Part shown: positions 27,033 to 35,642 of the stretch, piece by piece | How the letters are laid out: the number at the start of each line of letters is the position of its first letter | How positions within the stretch are numbered: the stretch's first letter is position 1 | DNA from: Erysipelotrichaceae bacterium 66202529 | GTDB taxonomy: Bacteria > Bacillota_I > Bacilli_A > Erysipelotrichales > Erysipelotrichaceae | Direction of reading: 5' to 3' | DNA: 64,000 bases | NCBI GenBank assembly: GCA_017161075.1 | Contig: CP046174.1 | Location: 248,001-312,000, forward strand | Notes under the pieces: model-generated | The model's input: only the letters and a program-made list of their open reading frames with translations | Databases searched by the model: none | Told to the model about the DNA's origin: nothing | Position numbers and translations under genes: made by a program

Positions 27033-28136
27033 ATGCCATTAACAGCAGGAATCGTTGGATTGCCGAATGTCGGTAAATCCACATTGTTTAACGCCATTAC
27101 AAAAAGCCAGGTAGAAGCTGCGAATTATCCGTTTGCGACAATTCAGCCAAACGTTGGAGTCGTAGAGGTACCTGATCATAGAATTGATCGTCTGGTGGAA
27201 TTGTTCCATCCGAAGAAAACTATTTATACAACCTTTGAATTCACAGATATTGCAGGTCTGGTAAAGGGAGCGAGCAAGGGAGAAGGACTTGGAAACCAGT
27301 TTCTGAGTAATATCCGTTTAACAGATGCCATCTGTCATGTTGTACGCTGCTTTGATGATGCGGATATTACACATGTAGAGGGAAGTGTAGATCCGATCCG
27401 TGATATTGAAATTATCAATCTGGAACTGATCATGGCTGACCTGCAAACGATTGAAAACCGTTTGAGCAAGGTGGAACGCAAGGCAGTAACAAACAAGGAT
27501 AAGGATGCAATGGCTGAGGTTGTTGTATTGAAAAAGCTCAGGGAAGCACTGGAGGCAGGAAGGCCTGCAAGAAGTGTGGAGCTGGATAAGGATGAGCTTG
27601 CACTGATCAAAGCGTTTAGTCTTTTAACCATTAAGCCGATGATTTACATCGCGAACATGTCAGATGAGGAAATTGCAGATCCAAAAGAGAATCCTTATTT
27701 CCAAAAGGTGAAGGAGCTTGCGGACAGTGAACATAATGAAGTCGTACCTATCTGTGCAAAGATTGAGGAGGAGCTTTCCGAGCTGGATAAGGAAGAAAAG
27801 CTGGAATTTTTGAACGAGCTTGGCATTCAGGAGAGCGGCCTGGATAAGGTTATCAAAACTGCATATCGTATTCTTGATTTATGCACCTTCCTGACAGCCG
27901 GAGAGGATGAATGCCGTGCATGGACATTCCATAGAGGCATGCTTGCTCCGCAGTGTGCCGGTGTTATTCATACAGATTTTGAAAAGGGCTTTATTCGTGC
28001 AGAGTGCTATAAGTTTGAAGATATCGATAAGCTGGAAACTGAACAGGCTGTGAAGGAAGCAGGGAAGCTGCGTCTGGAAGGTAAGGAATATGTTGTTCAG
28101 GATGGAGATGTCCTGCATTTCCGCTTTAACGTATAA
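27033..28136 (+). CDS. ychF: redox-regulated ATPase YchF (Obg-related)
   Basis: Universally conserved P-loop ATPase that binds ribosomes and affects stress responses. The 367-residue protein has GLPNVGKSTLFNAIT (G1), FTDIAGLVKGASKGEGLGNQFL (read as G3 and switch II), the altered G4 NMSDEE in place of NKxD (the reason for ATP preference), a coiled-coil insertion, and the C-terminal TGS domain ending in DGDVLHFRFNV. A clear promoter and terminator frame it as a single gene. Confidence 0.97.
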   Translation: MPLTAGIVGLPNVGKSTLFNAITKSQVEAANYPFATIQPNVGVVEVPDHRIDRLVELFHPKKTIYTTFEFTDIAGLVKGASKGEGLGNQFLSNIRLTDAICHVVRCFDDADITHVEGSVDPIRDIEIINLELIMADLQTIENRLSKVERKAVTNKDKDAMAEVVVLKKLREALEAGRPARSVELDKDELALIKAFSLLTIKPMIYIANMSDEEIADPKENPYFQKVKELADSEHNEVVPICAKIEEELSELDKEEKLEFLNELGIQESGLDKVIKTAYRILDLCTFLTAGEDECRAWTFHRGMLAPQCAGVIHTDFEKGFIRAECYKFEDIDKLETEQAVKEAGKLRLEGKEYVVQDGDVLHFRFNV

Positions 28137-28137
28137 G

Positions 28138-28165
28138 AAAAAAGTGCTGATTCAGCACTTTTTAT
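28138..28165. terminator. bidirectional terminator between ychF and the hydrolase gene
   Basis: Perfect stem AAAGTGCTGA / TCAGCACTTT flanked by A and T runs on the two sides, so it can end transcripts from both directions. Confidence 0.75.
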
Positions 28166-28201
28166 ATACGATAATTTTTATATTCTATTTTTATAATATA
28201 C

Positions 28202-29557
28202 TTATTTTAAAATAAAGGATGCGATATCATCAATGAATTTCTGGTTTACATGACCCTTCGTTTTATACTCTTCACTTGTAGGCTTTCCCTCGCCGTCAAT
28301 CATGAGGTGTGTAGACTTCGGATAGCTTGTAAAGCTCCAGTTTTTCTTGTTCTCAAAGGCTTTCTTCCATATGCTGTAATCCGCCTCAGTCACCTGGTAA
28401 TCACGAAGCCCCTGTGCACATAATATAGGAGTCTCAATAGCCGCTGCCTGTTTTACAGCATCATAAGACAGCAGATCCTTCATGTAGGCTTTGGACATAC
28501 CACCAAAAAACATCTTGGCATCACTGAGGTTATCAATATTTGCTAAATCCTTTTGATCCTGTTTGTATTGATCAATGACCTTCTGCTCCTTGTCTGTAAT
28601 GGTACCATCAAGGCTGGCAAGATAGGTAACCTGTTCAAGAAACAATTCATCCAGCGGGCGCGCAGGAGCTGCCATCATGATATAGCCGGCACAATCCTTT
28701 GTCTGCGATGCAATTCTTGGGATCAGATAACCGGAGAGACTGTGACCCAGGATGTAAATCTGTTTCGTGTTGATTTGTGATTGCAGCTTCCCTTGCTTTA
28801 CAGCTGCTATTGCATCTTCGATAACCTCCTGTTCAACAGTATCCTGTAATGTGAAGGATTCTGGATAGGTATAGGTGCGTTTGTCATAACGGTAGCTTGC
28901 GATTCCTTTTTTAGCCAGACCCCAGGCAATATCCTGAAACGGCTTATTGTCATAAAGCGTTTCATCCATATCATTCGGGCCGCTGCCAGCAAGCAGGATT
29001 ACAAGCGGAAAGTTCTCACCCTCAGTCGGTGTCGTCAGTCTGCCATCCAGCGTTTTACCATTAGAAATCTTTAAATCCAGCGCTGTGTCCTTTACGCCAG
29101 TGGGTGTCTTTGCGCTTTTTTTCTGCGTCTTGTAGGGTTTGAAAAACAGCCCCTGTATTTCATTCTTTTCGTTCAAGCTCAACTGTATATTCGTATTCTG
29201 TTCCTCCATGCGGCAAGGTATCATAATGATTGTAGAGCCCTGATAGCTTTGTCCATATGGCGTTTCTGCCTCCATCAGCTTACCCAGACTGTCATTATAG
29301 CTATCCAGCTGCTTTTGAAAGTCTTTCTGCTTAATGGTCTCTTTCATCCGTTCATCATAGGAATAATCCTTTAACAGCTTTTCATACCTGCGCTGTGTCA
29401 AATCCTTTACAAACTGTGTAGCCATCCTGCTTTGTTCATCCGTCAGCTGAATTTCCACAGCCTCTTTTGCGTCTTCTTTTTTCTCCTCTTTGCCACTGCA
29501 GGCTGTCAGCATCAGGCAACAGAACAGGCAGACGGCAATCCTTAATTTCTTCTTCAT
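28202..29557 (-). CDS. secreted lipoprotein: DUF3887 domain plus alpha/beta hydrolase
   Basis: A 451-residue lipoprotein. The signal peptide ends in the lipobox LMLTACSG. Residues about 40-140 form a DUF3887-like helical domain (LTDEQSRMATQFVKDL). The C-terminal half is an alpha/beta hydrolase: oxyanion loop LLAGSGPNDMDE, nucleophile elbow GHSLSG, Asp in the QGLRDYQV region and His in STHLM. Such proteins are outer-face esterases or acyl hydrolases. Start at the MKKKL codon (29557), nine bases from AAAGGG. It is convergent with ychF. Confidence 0.85.
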   Translation of the reverse strand: MKKKLRIAVCLFCCLMLTACSGKEEKKEDAKEAVEIQLTDEQSRMATQFVKDLTQRRYEKLLKDYSYDERMKETIKQKDFQKQLDSYNDSLGKLMEAETPYGQSYQGSTIIMIPCRMEEQNTNIQLSLNEKNEIQGLFFKPYKTQKKSAKTPTGVKDTALDLKISNGKTLDGRLTTPTEGENFPLVILLAGSGPNDMDETLYDNKPFQDIAWGLAKKGIASYRYDKRTYTYPESFTLQDTVEQEVIEDAIAAVKQGKLQSQINTKQIYILGHSLSGYLIPRIASQTKDCAGYIMMAAPARPLDELFLEQVTYLASLDGTITDKEQKVIDQYKQDQKDLANIDNLSDAKMFFGGMSKAYMKDLLSYDAVKQAAAIETPILCAQGLRDYQVTEADYSIWKKAFENKKNWSFTSYPKSTHLMIDGEGKPTSEEYKTKGHVNQKFIDDIASFILK

Positions 29558-29595
29558 TTCAATCATCCCTTTTTCTTATTGTATCACAATCATAA

Positions 29596-29617
29596 AGAAA
29601 AAAAGACCAAAAGGTCT
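29596..29617 (-). terminator. terminator of the patatin gene
   Basis: On the minus strand, AGACC - TTTT - GGTCT followed by seven T residues. Confidence 0.7.
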
Positions 29618-30470
29618 ATTTTTCAGCTGCGATAAAAGCTTTCAAATCCTCAAAGCAGTTTTTAGCATCCTCGTAGCCCTGATTATACAGCTCACGAAGT
29701 CTTGTCTCATTTTTCTCTAGGCGGGATATTTCTACCGGAGAGCTTGGACGGATGATAAACACGCTGCCTTCCTTCTCCATCAGGGCAAGCTCATCCAGCG
29801 TACGGTTATATTTAATATGACGGGTTTCCAGTGCCTTGATAAAGTTCGGATATTTTTTATAGCTGTGACGGATCATCGGTAAAAGATTATTTTTACCCTT
29901 GCGATATTCTTTGCATTGTGTGAGTACAACGATATTTTTCGTATAGCCCATTTCCTGAAATTTATGAATCGGGATACTGTCTGTTGCGCCGCCGTCAAGC
30001 AGCTTCTTTCCGTCAACCTCAACAATTCTTGAAAGCAGCGGGAGAGATGCAGAAGCACGTACATAGATTACATCGCGTTTCATATTGATACATTGCAGAT
30101 ACTCCGCTTTCCCTGTTTCCAGATTACTCGCGACAGCATACAGCTTGGTATGAGCGGTGTTAAAGGTATCAAAATCATAGGGATCTAGTGTATTTGGGAT
30201 ATCCTCATAGACAAATTTAGCCCCGAAGAAATCTCCGGTTTTCAGCAGCGAGGATACACTCATATAGCGTTTATCCTTTAAATAGGCAGTATTGGTACGG
30301 TATGCTCTGCCTATCTGCTTTGATACATAGCTGCAGGCATGACACGCACCGGCACTTACTCCGATGACTCCATCGGTATATACATTCTGTTCCATGAAGA
30401 AATCCAGCACACCGGCAGTATATATGCCACGCATGCCGCCTCCCTCCAGAACGAGTCCAAGCTTGCTCAT
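29616..30470 (-). CDS. patatin-like phospholipase
   Basis: A 284-residue cytoplasmic lipid acyl hydrolase. The oxyanion loop GLVLEGGGMRGIYTAG, the nucleophile motif GVSAGA (GxSxG) and the DGG motif (LLDGGATDSIP) containing the catalytic Asp are all present, so the Ser-Asp dyad is intact. The organisation matches the YlbK/RssA group of bacterial patatins. The start ATG at 30470 has AAAGGAAG eight bases upstream; a GTG three codons earlier is less well placed. Confidence 0.9.
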   Translation of the reverse strand: MSKLGLVLEGGGMRGIYTAGVLDFFMEQNVYTDGVIGVSAGACHACSYVSKQIGRAYRTNTAYLKDKRYMSVSSLLKTGDFFGAKFVYEDIPNTLDPYDFDTFNTAHTKLYAVASNLETGKAEYLQCINMKRDVIYVRASASLPLLSRIVEVDGKKLLDGGATDSIPIHKFQEMGYTKNIVVLTQCKEYRKGKNNLLPMIRHSYKKYPNFIKALETRHIKYNRTLDELALMEKEGSVFIIRPSSPVEISRLEKNETRLRELYNQGYEDAKNCFEDLKAFIAAEK

Positions 30471-30964
30471 GTTCTTCACTTCCTTTACGACCCGTATATT
30501 ATATCATAGATTTTCGTGACTTTCACAGGAACGGGAAAAATCAAGTCTTATGAACTGTTGCAGGCTATGCTTTCAATCAGCCTCTGACATTGTTTAAATA
30601 CGTGAGTGCTGACGTAGACATGATAAACATAATCGTTATAGGGTATGGATTACAGCTTCATCCAGTATTTATAAACAAACAAATTCATACAGGAGCTATG
30701 AAACACGGGATGCCATCGCAGATTATAGAAAACATGGTTATTAAAGAAACATCATCCAGTACATAGCAATATCACTATCAGCTGTGCTGTCTCAGATGAA
30801 TATCTCTTGCATAATAGAAAGGATTGCGGAATATATTCTTCATTAAACTTTATGTAGTGAAAATTGTTTCAAACGAAATACCTGCTTTTCGTTCATTTAC
30901 CATTTGTAAATAACCCACATTAGTGATAAAATTAGCATATATAAAACGAGAGGAGAGCGTGTTT
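30471..30964. other. intergenic region between divergent patatin and c-di-AMP receptor genes
   Basis: About 490 bases. It holds the promoter at 30904-30932 on the right. No gene or repeat is recognised in the remainder. Confidence 0.5.
30904..30932 (+). promoter_or_regulatory. housekeeping promoter of the c-di-AMP receptor gene
   Basis: TTGTAA (30904-30909), 17-base spacer, TAAAAT (30927-30932). Confidence 0.6.
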
Positions 30965-31288
30965 ATGAAACTAATTTTAGCGATTATGTCCAATGACGAC
31001 AGCCCTGCAGTTTCCAGTGCATTAACGAAAGAAAATTATCAGGTAACAAGACTGGCAACGACAGGAGGATTCCTGCGTGCAGGGAATACTACCCTGATTG
31101 TAGGTACAGATGATGATAAGATTGAACGTGCTATTGAAGTTATCGGAGAATACAGCAGACGTCGTACCGAGGTTGTGCCAAGTACAGCATCCTACGATAT
31201 CGGAAGATATGCATCTTTTCCAGTTGAAGTGCAGGTAGGAGGAGCGACCATCTTCGTTATTGATGTTGAAAAATTCATTAAATTATAA
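30965..31288 (+). CDS. darA: cyclic-di-AMP receptor, DarA/PstA family (DUF970)
   Basis: A 107-residue PII-like trimeric protein that binds c-di-AMP. The sequence matches the DUF970 family: MKLILAIMSNDDSPAVSSAL at the N-terminus, the TGGFLRAGNTTLIVGTDDD segment forming the B-loop and nucleotide pocket, and GGATIFVIDVEKF at the end. Downstream partners of DarA are not established. GAGGAGAG precedes the ATG at 30965. A terminator follows. Confidence 0.9.
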   Translation: MKLILAIMSNDDSPAVSSALTKENYQVTRLATTGGFLRAGNTTLIVGTDDDKIERAIEVIGEYSRRRTEVVPSTASYDIGRYASFPVEVQVGGATIFVIDVEKFIKL

Positions 31289-31297
31289 TAGCAAAAA

Positions 31298-31320
31298 AAG
31301 AAACCTGCGGGTTTCTTTTT
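31298..31320. terminator. terminator after darA, also facing the kinase gene
   Basis: Stem AAGAAACC / GGTTTCTT with A and T runs on opposite sides; likely serves both convergent genes. Confidence 0.65.
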
Positions 31321-31347
31321 CATTGGCTTATTGTATCTGTTGATGGT

Positions 31348-33060
31348 TTATTGTATAATCACATTCTTTTCAACATGCTTTGGCTTGTGAAAGGACAGCA
31401 GTACCTTGAACAAATCCGCATCAAAACTGATTTCCATATGGCCGTTTTGAAGCTCAGTAAAGCTTTTTGCGATTGCCAGCCCCAAACCGCTTCCTTCCGT
31501 ATTTCTCGCCTTATCACCGCGCTGAAAGCGTTCCATGATGTCGCCAGGGTTAAAATCAAGCTCGGTGGCAGAAATATTCTTAATAGAAATAAGAACATCC
31601 TCCCTAGTCTCTTCAACATTGATATAGATGCGGGTATGCTCAAGGGCATACTTTCCGGCATTGACAAGCAGATTTTCCAGTATGCGGAAGGTTTTCTGCG
31701 GATCGAGAGGAAGAATGAGCTTTTCCTCACAGAAGGTATTGCGTATGGTAAGGTCATGCTCCGTTAATAACGCTTCACATTCCATTTCCACCTGTCTGAT
31801 TAAGGAAATCAGATCAACATCCATCGTATCCAGCTGAATATTACCTGTACTGGCTTTACTGATTTCAAATAAATCCTCAATGAGATGCTTGAGGCGGTTA
31901 CTGCCGGCTTCCAATATGGCAATATAGCGTGAGCGCTCCTCCTGCGGCAGCTCCTCGTTTTTCAACAGATCGATATAGCTGATCATAGAGGTCAGCGGCG
32001 TTTTCAAATCATGCGATACATTGGTTATCAGCTCCGTACGCATATTCTGGGAACGAACCTCCTGTGCAACCGCATCCTGAAAGGAGGCTTCGATATTTTG
32101 CAGATTGCTTTTCAATGGTTCATACATGCCCAGACTTTCCTCGATATCTGTTTGAAAATTCCCGTTGGCTACCCGCTGAATGATGGTTTCCAGAGTAAGG
32201 TAATCTTTTTTCATTTTATTGTTTTGCTTGTGTCGTATGTAATACAGGATACAGCAATACGCCGCAATCAGAAGCAGGGAAAGAAGCCCATGATCCCAGA
32301 ACATACAGCAAAGTATGATGCATATAGCATGCAGGAACAAAGAAGCAAGCAGTCGGCGTTCTTTTGCATCGTGAATGTCAAAGCCGATAATAAAGTGATA
32401 CAGGCGTTTCGCCTGCCTGCTGAGCAGGACAGAGTTTTGTAAGAGCAGGGAGTGCTGCTGCAGGGATTGCTTTATCCCGTTGTGTAGCATGGAACGCAGG
32501 GCATAGCCGCATCCGGAAAGCACGACAAACAGTGCGGTAAGCGAAGCAATCTGCAGCACATAATAGCTAGCGAGCTGCCAGGTGTCTGCGGATACGATAT
32601 CGATTGTAAAATTATCCGGAAGCCGGAACATATGAAAGACCAGCTCTGCTCCCTTGCTTTTGTATAGGAAAAATCCAAGCAGGGCGGCGATAAGTGTAAT
32701 TTCATATGGCAGCTTCTGCGTGAAAAAGCGGTAAAAGCTGCTCTTTACGGCCCGTTTGTACGGCAATAGAATTGACCATGCAAATAACAGCGCTCCTACT
32801 AACAGGGTGATACGCATGAGTGCAGGCTCCATATAGTCGTCAAGATAGACGTATTCCAAAGCAATCTCATCATCGTTTGGCTCGCGGATATACGTATTGC
32901 CGTAGGAATCCGTTTCCTTCCAGCTGCGTGTAGTCCTGTAGTAGTCCCGGTAATCATCAACCGCCTTCCCGTCTAAAGACGGAAAGATTAGAAACATGGC
33001 AATAATAGCAGATACGATTCCTGTCCAGAGAACCATGGTCATCCAGTGTATTTTTTTCAT
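31348..33060 (-). CDS. sensor histidine kinase (VanS/CroS-like, OmpR partner)
   Basis: A 570-residue membrane kinase. An N-terminal helix is followed by an extracellular loop of about 70 residues and several further membrane helices (to about 285), then a HAMP-like linker and the kinase core: H box NVSHDLKTPLTSMISYIDLL, N box ILENLLVNAGKYA and G box EGSGLGLAIAKS. The multi-helix sensor suggests detection of a membrane or cell-wall signal. It is 11 bases downstream of its response regulator on the same strand. GAGGGTG precedes the ATG. Confidence 0.93.
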   Translation of the reverse strand: MKKIHWMTMVLWTGIVSAIIAMFLIFPSLDGKAVDDYRDYYRTTRSWKETDSYGNTYIREPNDDEIALEYVYLDDYMEPALMRITLLVGALLFAWSILLPYKRAVKSSFYRFFTQKLPYEITLIAALLGFFLYKSKGAELVFHMFRLPDNFTIDIVSADTWQLASYYVLQIASLTALFVVLSGCGYALRSMLHNGIKQSLQQHSLLLQNSVLLSRQAKRLYHFIIGFDIHDAKERRLLASLFLHAICIILCCMFWDHGLLSLLLIAAYCCILYYIRHKQNNKMKKDYLTLETIIQRVANGNFQTDIEESLGMYEPLKSNLQNIEASFQDAVAQEVRSQNMRTELITNVSHDLKTPLTSMISYIDLLKNEELPQEERSRYIAILEAGSNRLKHLIEDLFEISKASTGNIQLDTMDVDLISLIRQVEMECEALLTEHDLTIRNTFCEEKLILPLDPQKTFRILENLLVNAGKYALEHTRIYINVEETREDVLISIKNISATELDFNPGDIMERFQRGDKARNTEGSGLGLAIAKSFTELQNGHMEISFDADLFKVLLSFHKPKHVEKNVIIQ

Positions 33061-33071
33061 ATTGCACCCTC

Positions 33072-33773
33072 TTACTGTTTTTCAATCTTATACCCGACAC
33101 CCCAAACAACTTTAATATAGCGGGGCGTACGGGGATTGATTTCAATTTTTTCTCTCAGATTCCGGATATGCACCATAACAGTTTCCGTATTGACAGCGGC
33201 TTCCTTCCACACATGCTCATAAATATCATCACTGGAAAAGACCTGTCCCGGATGCTCCATAAACAGCTGCAGGATACGGAATTCAATCGGTGTCAGCCGC
33301 CGGGGCTCCCCATCCACAAAAACCTCTTTGCTTTTGCGATGCAGCTCTATGCCACCCAGAAGCAGACTGTCCTCCACCTCCTGCTTTTGTTCCAGGAGCT
33401 GACGGTAACGCATATGCCTTCGCAGCTGGGCATGAACACGGGCAAGCAGCTCCATTGGCACAAACGGCTTCGTTACATAATCATCTGCACCAATATTCAA
33501 ACCGGTAATTTTATCAATATCCTCGGATTTGGCAGATAATATGATGATGGGAAAATCGTAGGTCTCTCTGATTTTCATGGTTAGAGCGATTCCATCCATA
33601 ACCGGCATCATAACATCAATGATTGCTAAGTCTACAGGAGTGCTTTCCACTATTTCCCATGCGGCGGCTCCGTTGGCTGCCTTCAGGGTCTGATATCCCT
33701 GACTTTTCAAATAAATCTCTATGGCATCCGCAATGGATGCCTCATCTTCAGCAATTAGTATGACAGAACTCAT
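33072..33773 (-). CDS. OmpR-family response regulator (VanR-like)
   Basis: A 233-residue two-domain regulator. The receiver has the acidic pocket AEDE, phospho-acceptor Asp in LAIIDVMMPVMDG, Ser in ILSAKSE and Lys in TKPFVP. The C-terminal winged helix (RRLTPIEFRILQLFMEHPG, then NTETVMVHIRNLREKI) binds direct repeats. Paired with the kinase at 31348. AAAGGAG precedes the ATG. A tiny membrane peptide gene lies 39 bases upstream in the same direction. Confidence 0.95.
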   Translation of the reverse strand: MSSVILIAEDEASIADAIEIYLKSQGYQTLKAANGAAAWEIVESTPVDLAIIDVMMPVMDGIALTMKIRETYDFPIIILSAKSEDIDKITGLNIGADDYVTKPFVPMELLARVHAQLRRHMRYRQLLEQKQEVEDSLLLGGIELHRKSKEVFVDGEPRRLTPIEFRILQLFMEHPGQVFSSDDIYEHVWKEAAVNTETVMVHIRNLREKIEINPRTPRYIKVVWGVGYKIEKQ

Positions 33774-33812
33774 GGTATAACTCCTTTTTTTTCATTATAC
33801 AACACATATGCA

Positions 33813-33920
33813 TTATTTTCTTATTTTTTCATAAAATGCATGCTGATCAAAGGTGTGCAGACAGAGAATTCCGGCAAGGCTGAATCCGATAAACAGTATC
33901 ATTATATCCAGTATGTTCAT
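33813..33920 (-). CDS. 35-residue single-helix membrane peptide upstream of the two-component system
   Basis: Reads MNILDIMILFIGFSLAGILC followed by LHTFDQHAFYEKIRK and a TAA stop. It has a hydrophobic helix (about residues 4-20), one Cys and a basic tail. A textbook AGGAGG sits seven bases before the ATG. It lies 39 bases before the response regulator on the same strand, so it is probably the first gene of the operon. Small membrane peptides such as MgrB modulate sensor kinases in other bacteria; that role here is only inference. Confidence 0.6.
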   Translation of the reverse strand: MNILDIMILFIGFSLAGILCLHTFDQHAFYEKIRK

Positions 33921-34011
33921 AATCCGTCCTCCTGGTTTCAGTATACAGAAAAAGTATTAAGGAACGATGGCGGCTTTTCAAAAGATTTTCTAAAGAAGTG
34001 ATTGTAATTGC

Positions 34012-34040
34012 TTGTAAAAGGGATTCCAATGAAATACAAT
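34012..34040 (+). promoter_or_regulatory. promoter of nagA
   Basis: TTGTAA (34012-34017), 17-base spacer, TACAAT (34035-34040), 22 bases before the start codon. Confidence 0.6.
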
Positions 34041-34062
34041 TAAGGTTAGAAGGGGTGTTTGT

Positions 34063-35172
34063 ATGAAACGAATCATTGAAAATATAAAATTTATGCAGGA
34101 CGGTACCATGGTATTCGGAGACTTGCATCTGGAAGACGGGTTTGTGGAACGGATTGATTACAAAACACCGCATATGGTGAGTGATATCGCAATACCTGGA
34201 CTGGTGGATATCCATACGCATGGATTTCATGGTTATTCCTGTGAAAATACGGATATCGAAAATCTGCATGCACTGGCTCTGGAATATCCCAAGCGCGGGA
34301 TAACTTCTTTCTGTCCTACAATATCTGCCAGATCACTGGATGAATTTCGTACAATCCTGAATGCATACCGGAAGGCGTTTCAGGGAGACTATCGGGGAGC
34401 GCGCTATGAAGGGGTGCACCTGGAAGGCCCGTATCTGAATCCGGATCGCCGCGGCTCTATGAAAAAAGAGAATCTTATGGAGATCCATCTTGGAGAGCTG
34501 GAGGATTTTCTTTCAGAATATCACGAGGATATAAAAATCATGACGATTGCACCGGATGTGAAAAATGCAATGGAGGCAATATCGCTGCTGCATCTGTATG
34601 GAATCGAGATTTCCCTGGGGCATACAAATGCGGACTTTGATCAGACGAGGGAAGCCTTTGCCTGTGGAGCCACACAGATTACCCATCTTGGAAATACGAT
34701 GCCGGAGCTTACACATCGTCATCCGGGAATGATGGACGCTGTATTTCTATCAAATTGTCTGTGTGAGATTATTATGGACGGAGTTCATATGCAAAGGGAA
34801 ATGTTGAAATGGGTTATCCGTCTGCTTGGCTGCAGCCGTGTGATTGCGGTCAGTGACGGCACGCCATACTCCGGATTTAATTATCCAAACGGATACGAGC
34901 TTGCGGATGGCAGTGTGGTACGCAATGGTGCAGTATACAGAGATGATATCCTTTTGGGAAGCAGCTGTGATCTGCTGGATATATTCCAGTACCTGTATAA
35001 GGAGGAGGGATATGATCTTTCCGATTGTATCCGTATGTGTTCTACCAATGCTGCAAAAATGATGAAAACCTATGCGCATGATATCGGACTTGGTAAAAAT
35101 ATCAATCTTGTGATTCTGAGTCATGATATGAATGTAAAGGAGGTTATTATCAACGGCAGAAGTGCTTTATAA
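34063..35172 (+). CDS. nagA: N-acetylglucosamine-6-phosphate deacetylase
   Basis: An amidohydrolase-fold enzyme that removes acetate from GlcNAc-6-phosphate during amino-sugar and cell-wall recycling. Metal-binding IPGLVDIHTHG, GVHLEGPYLNP with the metal-ligand Glu, LGHTNA, and the substrate segment HLGNTMPELTHRHPG are seen; the catalytic Asp lies in VSDGTPYSG. The last two segments differ from the commonest forms (HLFNAMPP, TDGMAA), so the enzyme belongs to a divergent branch. 369 residues is slightly short but normal. No nagB follows. Confidence 0.85.
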   Translation: MKRIIENIKFMQDGTMVFGDLHLEDGFVERIDYKTPHMVSDIAIPGLVDIHTHGFHGYSCENTDIENLHALALEYPKRGITSFCPTISARSLDEFRTILNAYRKAFQGDYRGARYEGVHLEGPYLNPDRRGSMKKENLMEIHLGELEDFLSEYHEDIKIMTIAPDVKNAMEAISLLHLYGIEISLGHTNADFDQTREAFACGATQITHLGNTMPELTHRHPGMMDAVFLSNCLCEIIMDGVHMQREMLKWVIRLLGCSRVIAVSDGTPYSGFNYPNGYELADGSVVRNGAVYRDDILLGSSCDLLDIFQYLYKEEGYDLSDCIRMCSTNAAKMMKTYAHDIGLGKNINLVILSHDMNVKEVIINGRSAL

Positions 35173-35327
35173 TACGATGGAGTGGATATGTATTATGAGT
35201 ATGGGACAACTGATATGCACAAGAAGGAAATCGAATATGCTAAATAAGCAGGAAGCGATTGATAGCATAAACGAATATGGAAGGCTTATGAATCATTTAA
35301 TAAACAGGAAGTGCGGACGTCATGGAA

Positions 35328-35358
35328 GCGGGAGGATGTCAGAGCCTCCTGTTTTTTT
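35328..35358 (+). terminator. likely terminator after nagA
   Basis: Stem GCGGGAGG / CCTCCTGT (with wobble pairs) followed by seven T residues. Confidence 0.6.
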
Positions 35359-35605
35359 AGTAAGGTCATTGGGATAGGGGAATTTATGCGTTTTTTTTAA
35401 TCCCTATAGTGAGTACTGCAAGGTATAAAACCAGGCATAGAAGCATACAACAAGGAATCGCCTATTCGTAGAGGCTCATAAATGCGTTTTAAGCGGTGTT
35501 TCTGTTTGCTTAAATACTGGAATTGGTGATTTTGATAAAAGTCGCTTAAAATGAATAAAAATACGGATTTAAGAAATATTAAGAATTATGATGGGACATA
35601 TAATA

Positions 35606-35634
35606 CAAAAAAGAAGGCATTTGCCTTCTTTTTC
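35606..35634 (-). terminator. terminator of the first NlpC/P60-type gene
   Basis: Perfect stem AAAGAAGGCA / TGCCTTCTTT flanked by A and T runs; read on the minus strand it ends the gene at 35643-36824. Confidence 0.75.
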
Positions 35635-35642
35635 TACACAAA

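Larger units (their letters stand above)
35173..35642. other. intergenic region with inverted repeat
   Basis: About 470 bases. It contains terminators at 35328-35358 (+) and 35606-35634 (-) and the inverted repeat TTTTAAGCG (35487-35495) / CGCTTAAAA (35543-35551). A short open frame (ATG about 35239 to 35377) has a weak AAGGA site but runs through the terminator; it was not called. Confidence 0.45.

Noticed and set aside
35162..35377. 71-codon ORF downstream of nagA
   Set aside because: Overlaps the nagA end, has only a weak internal site, and its end reads through a terminator.
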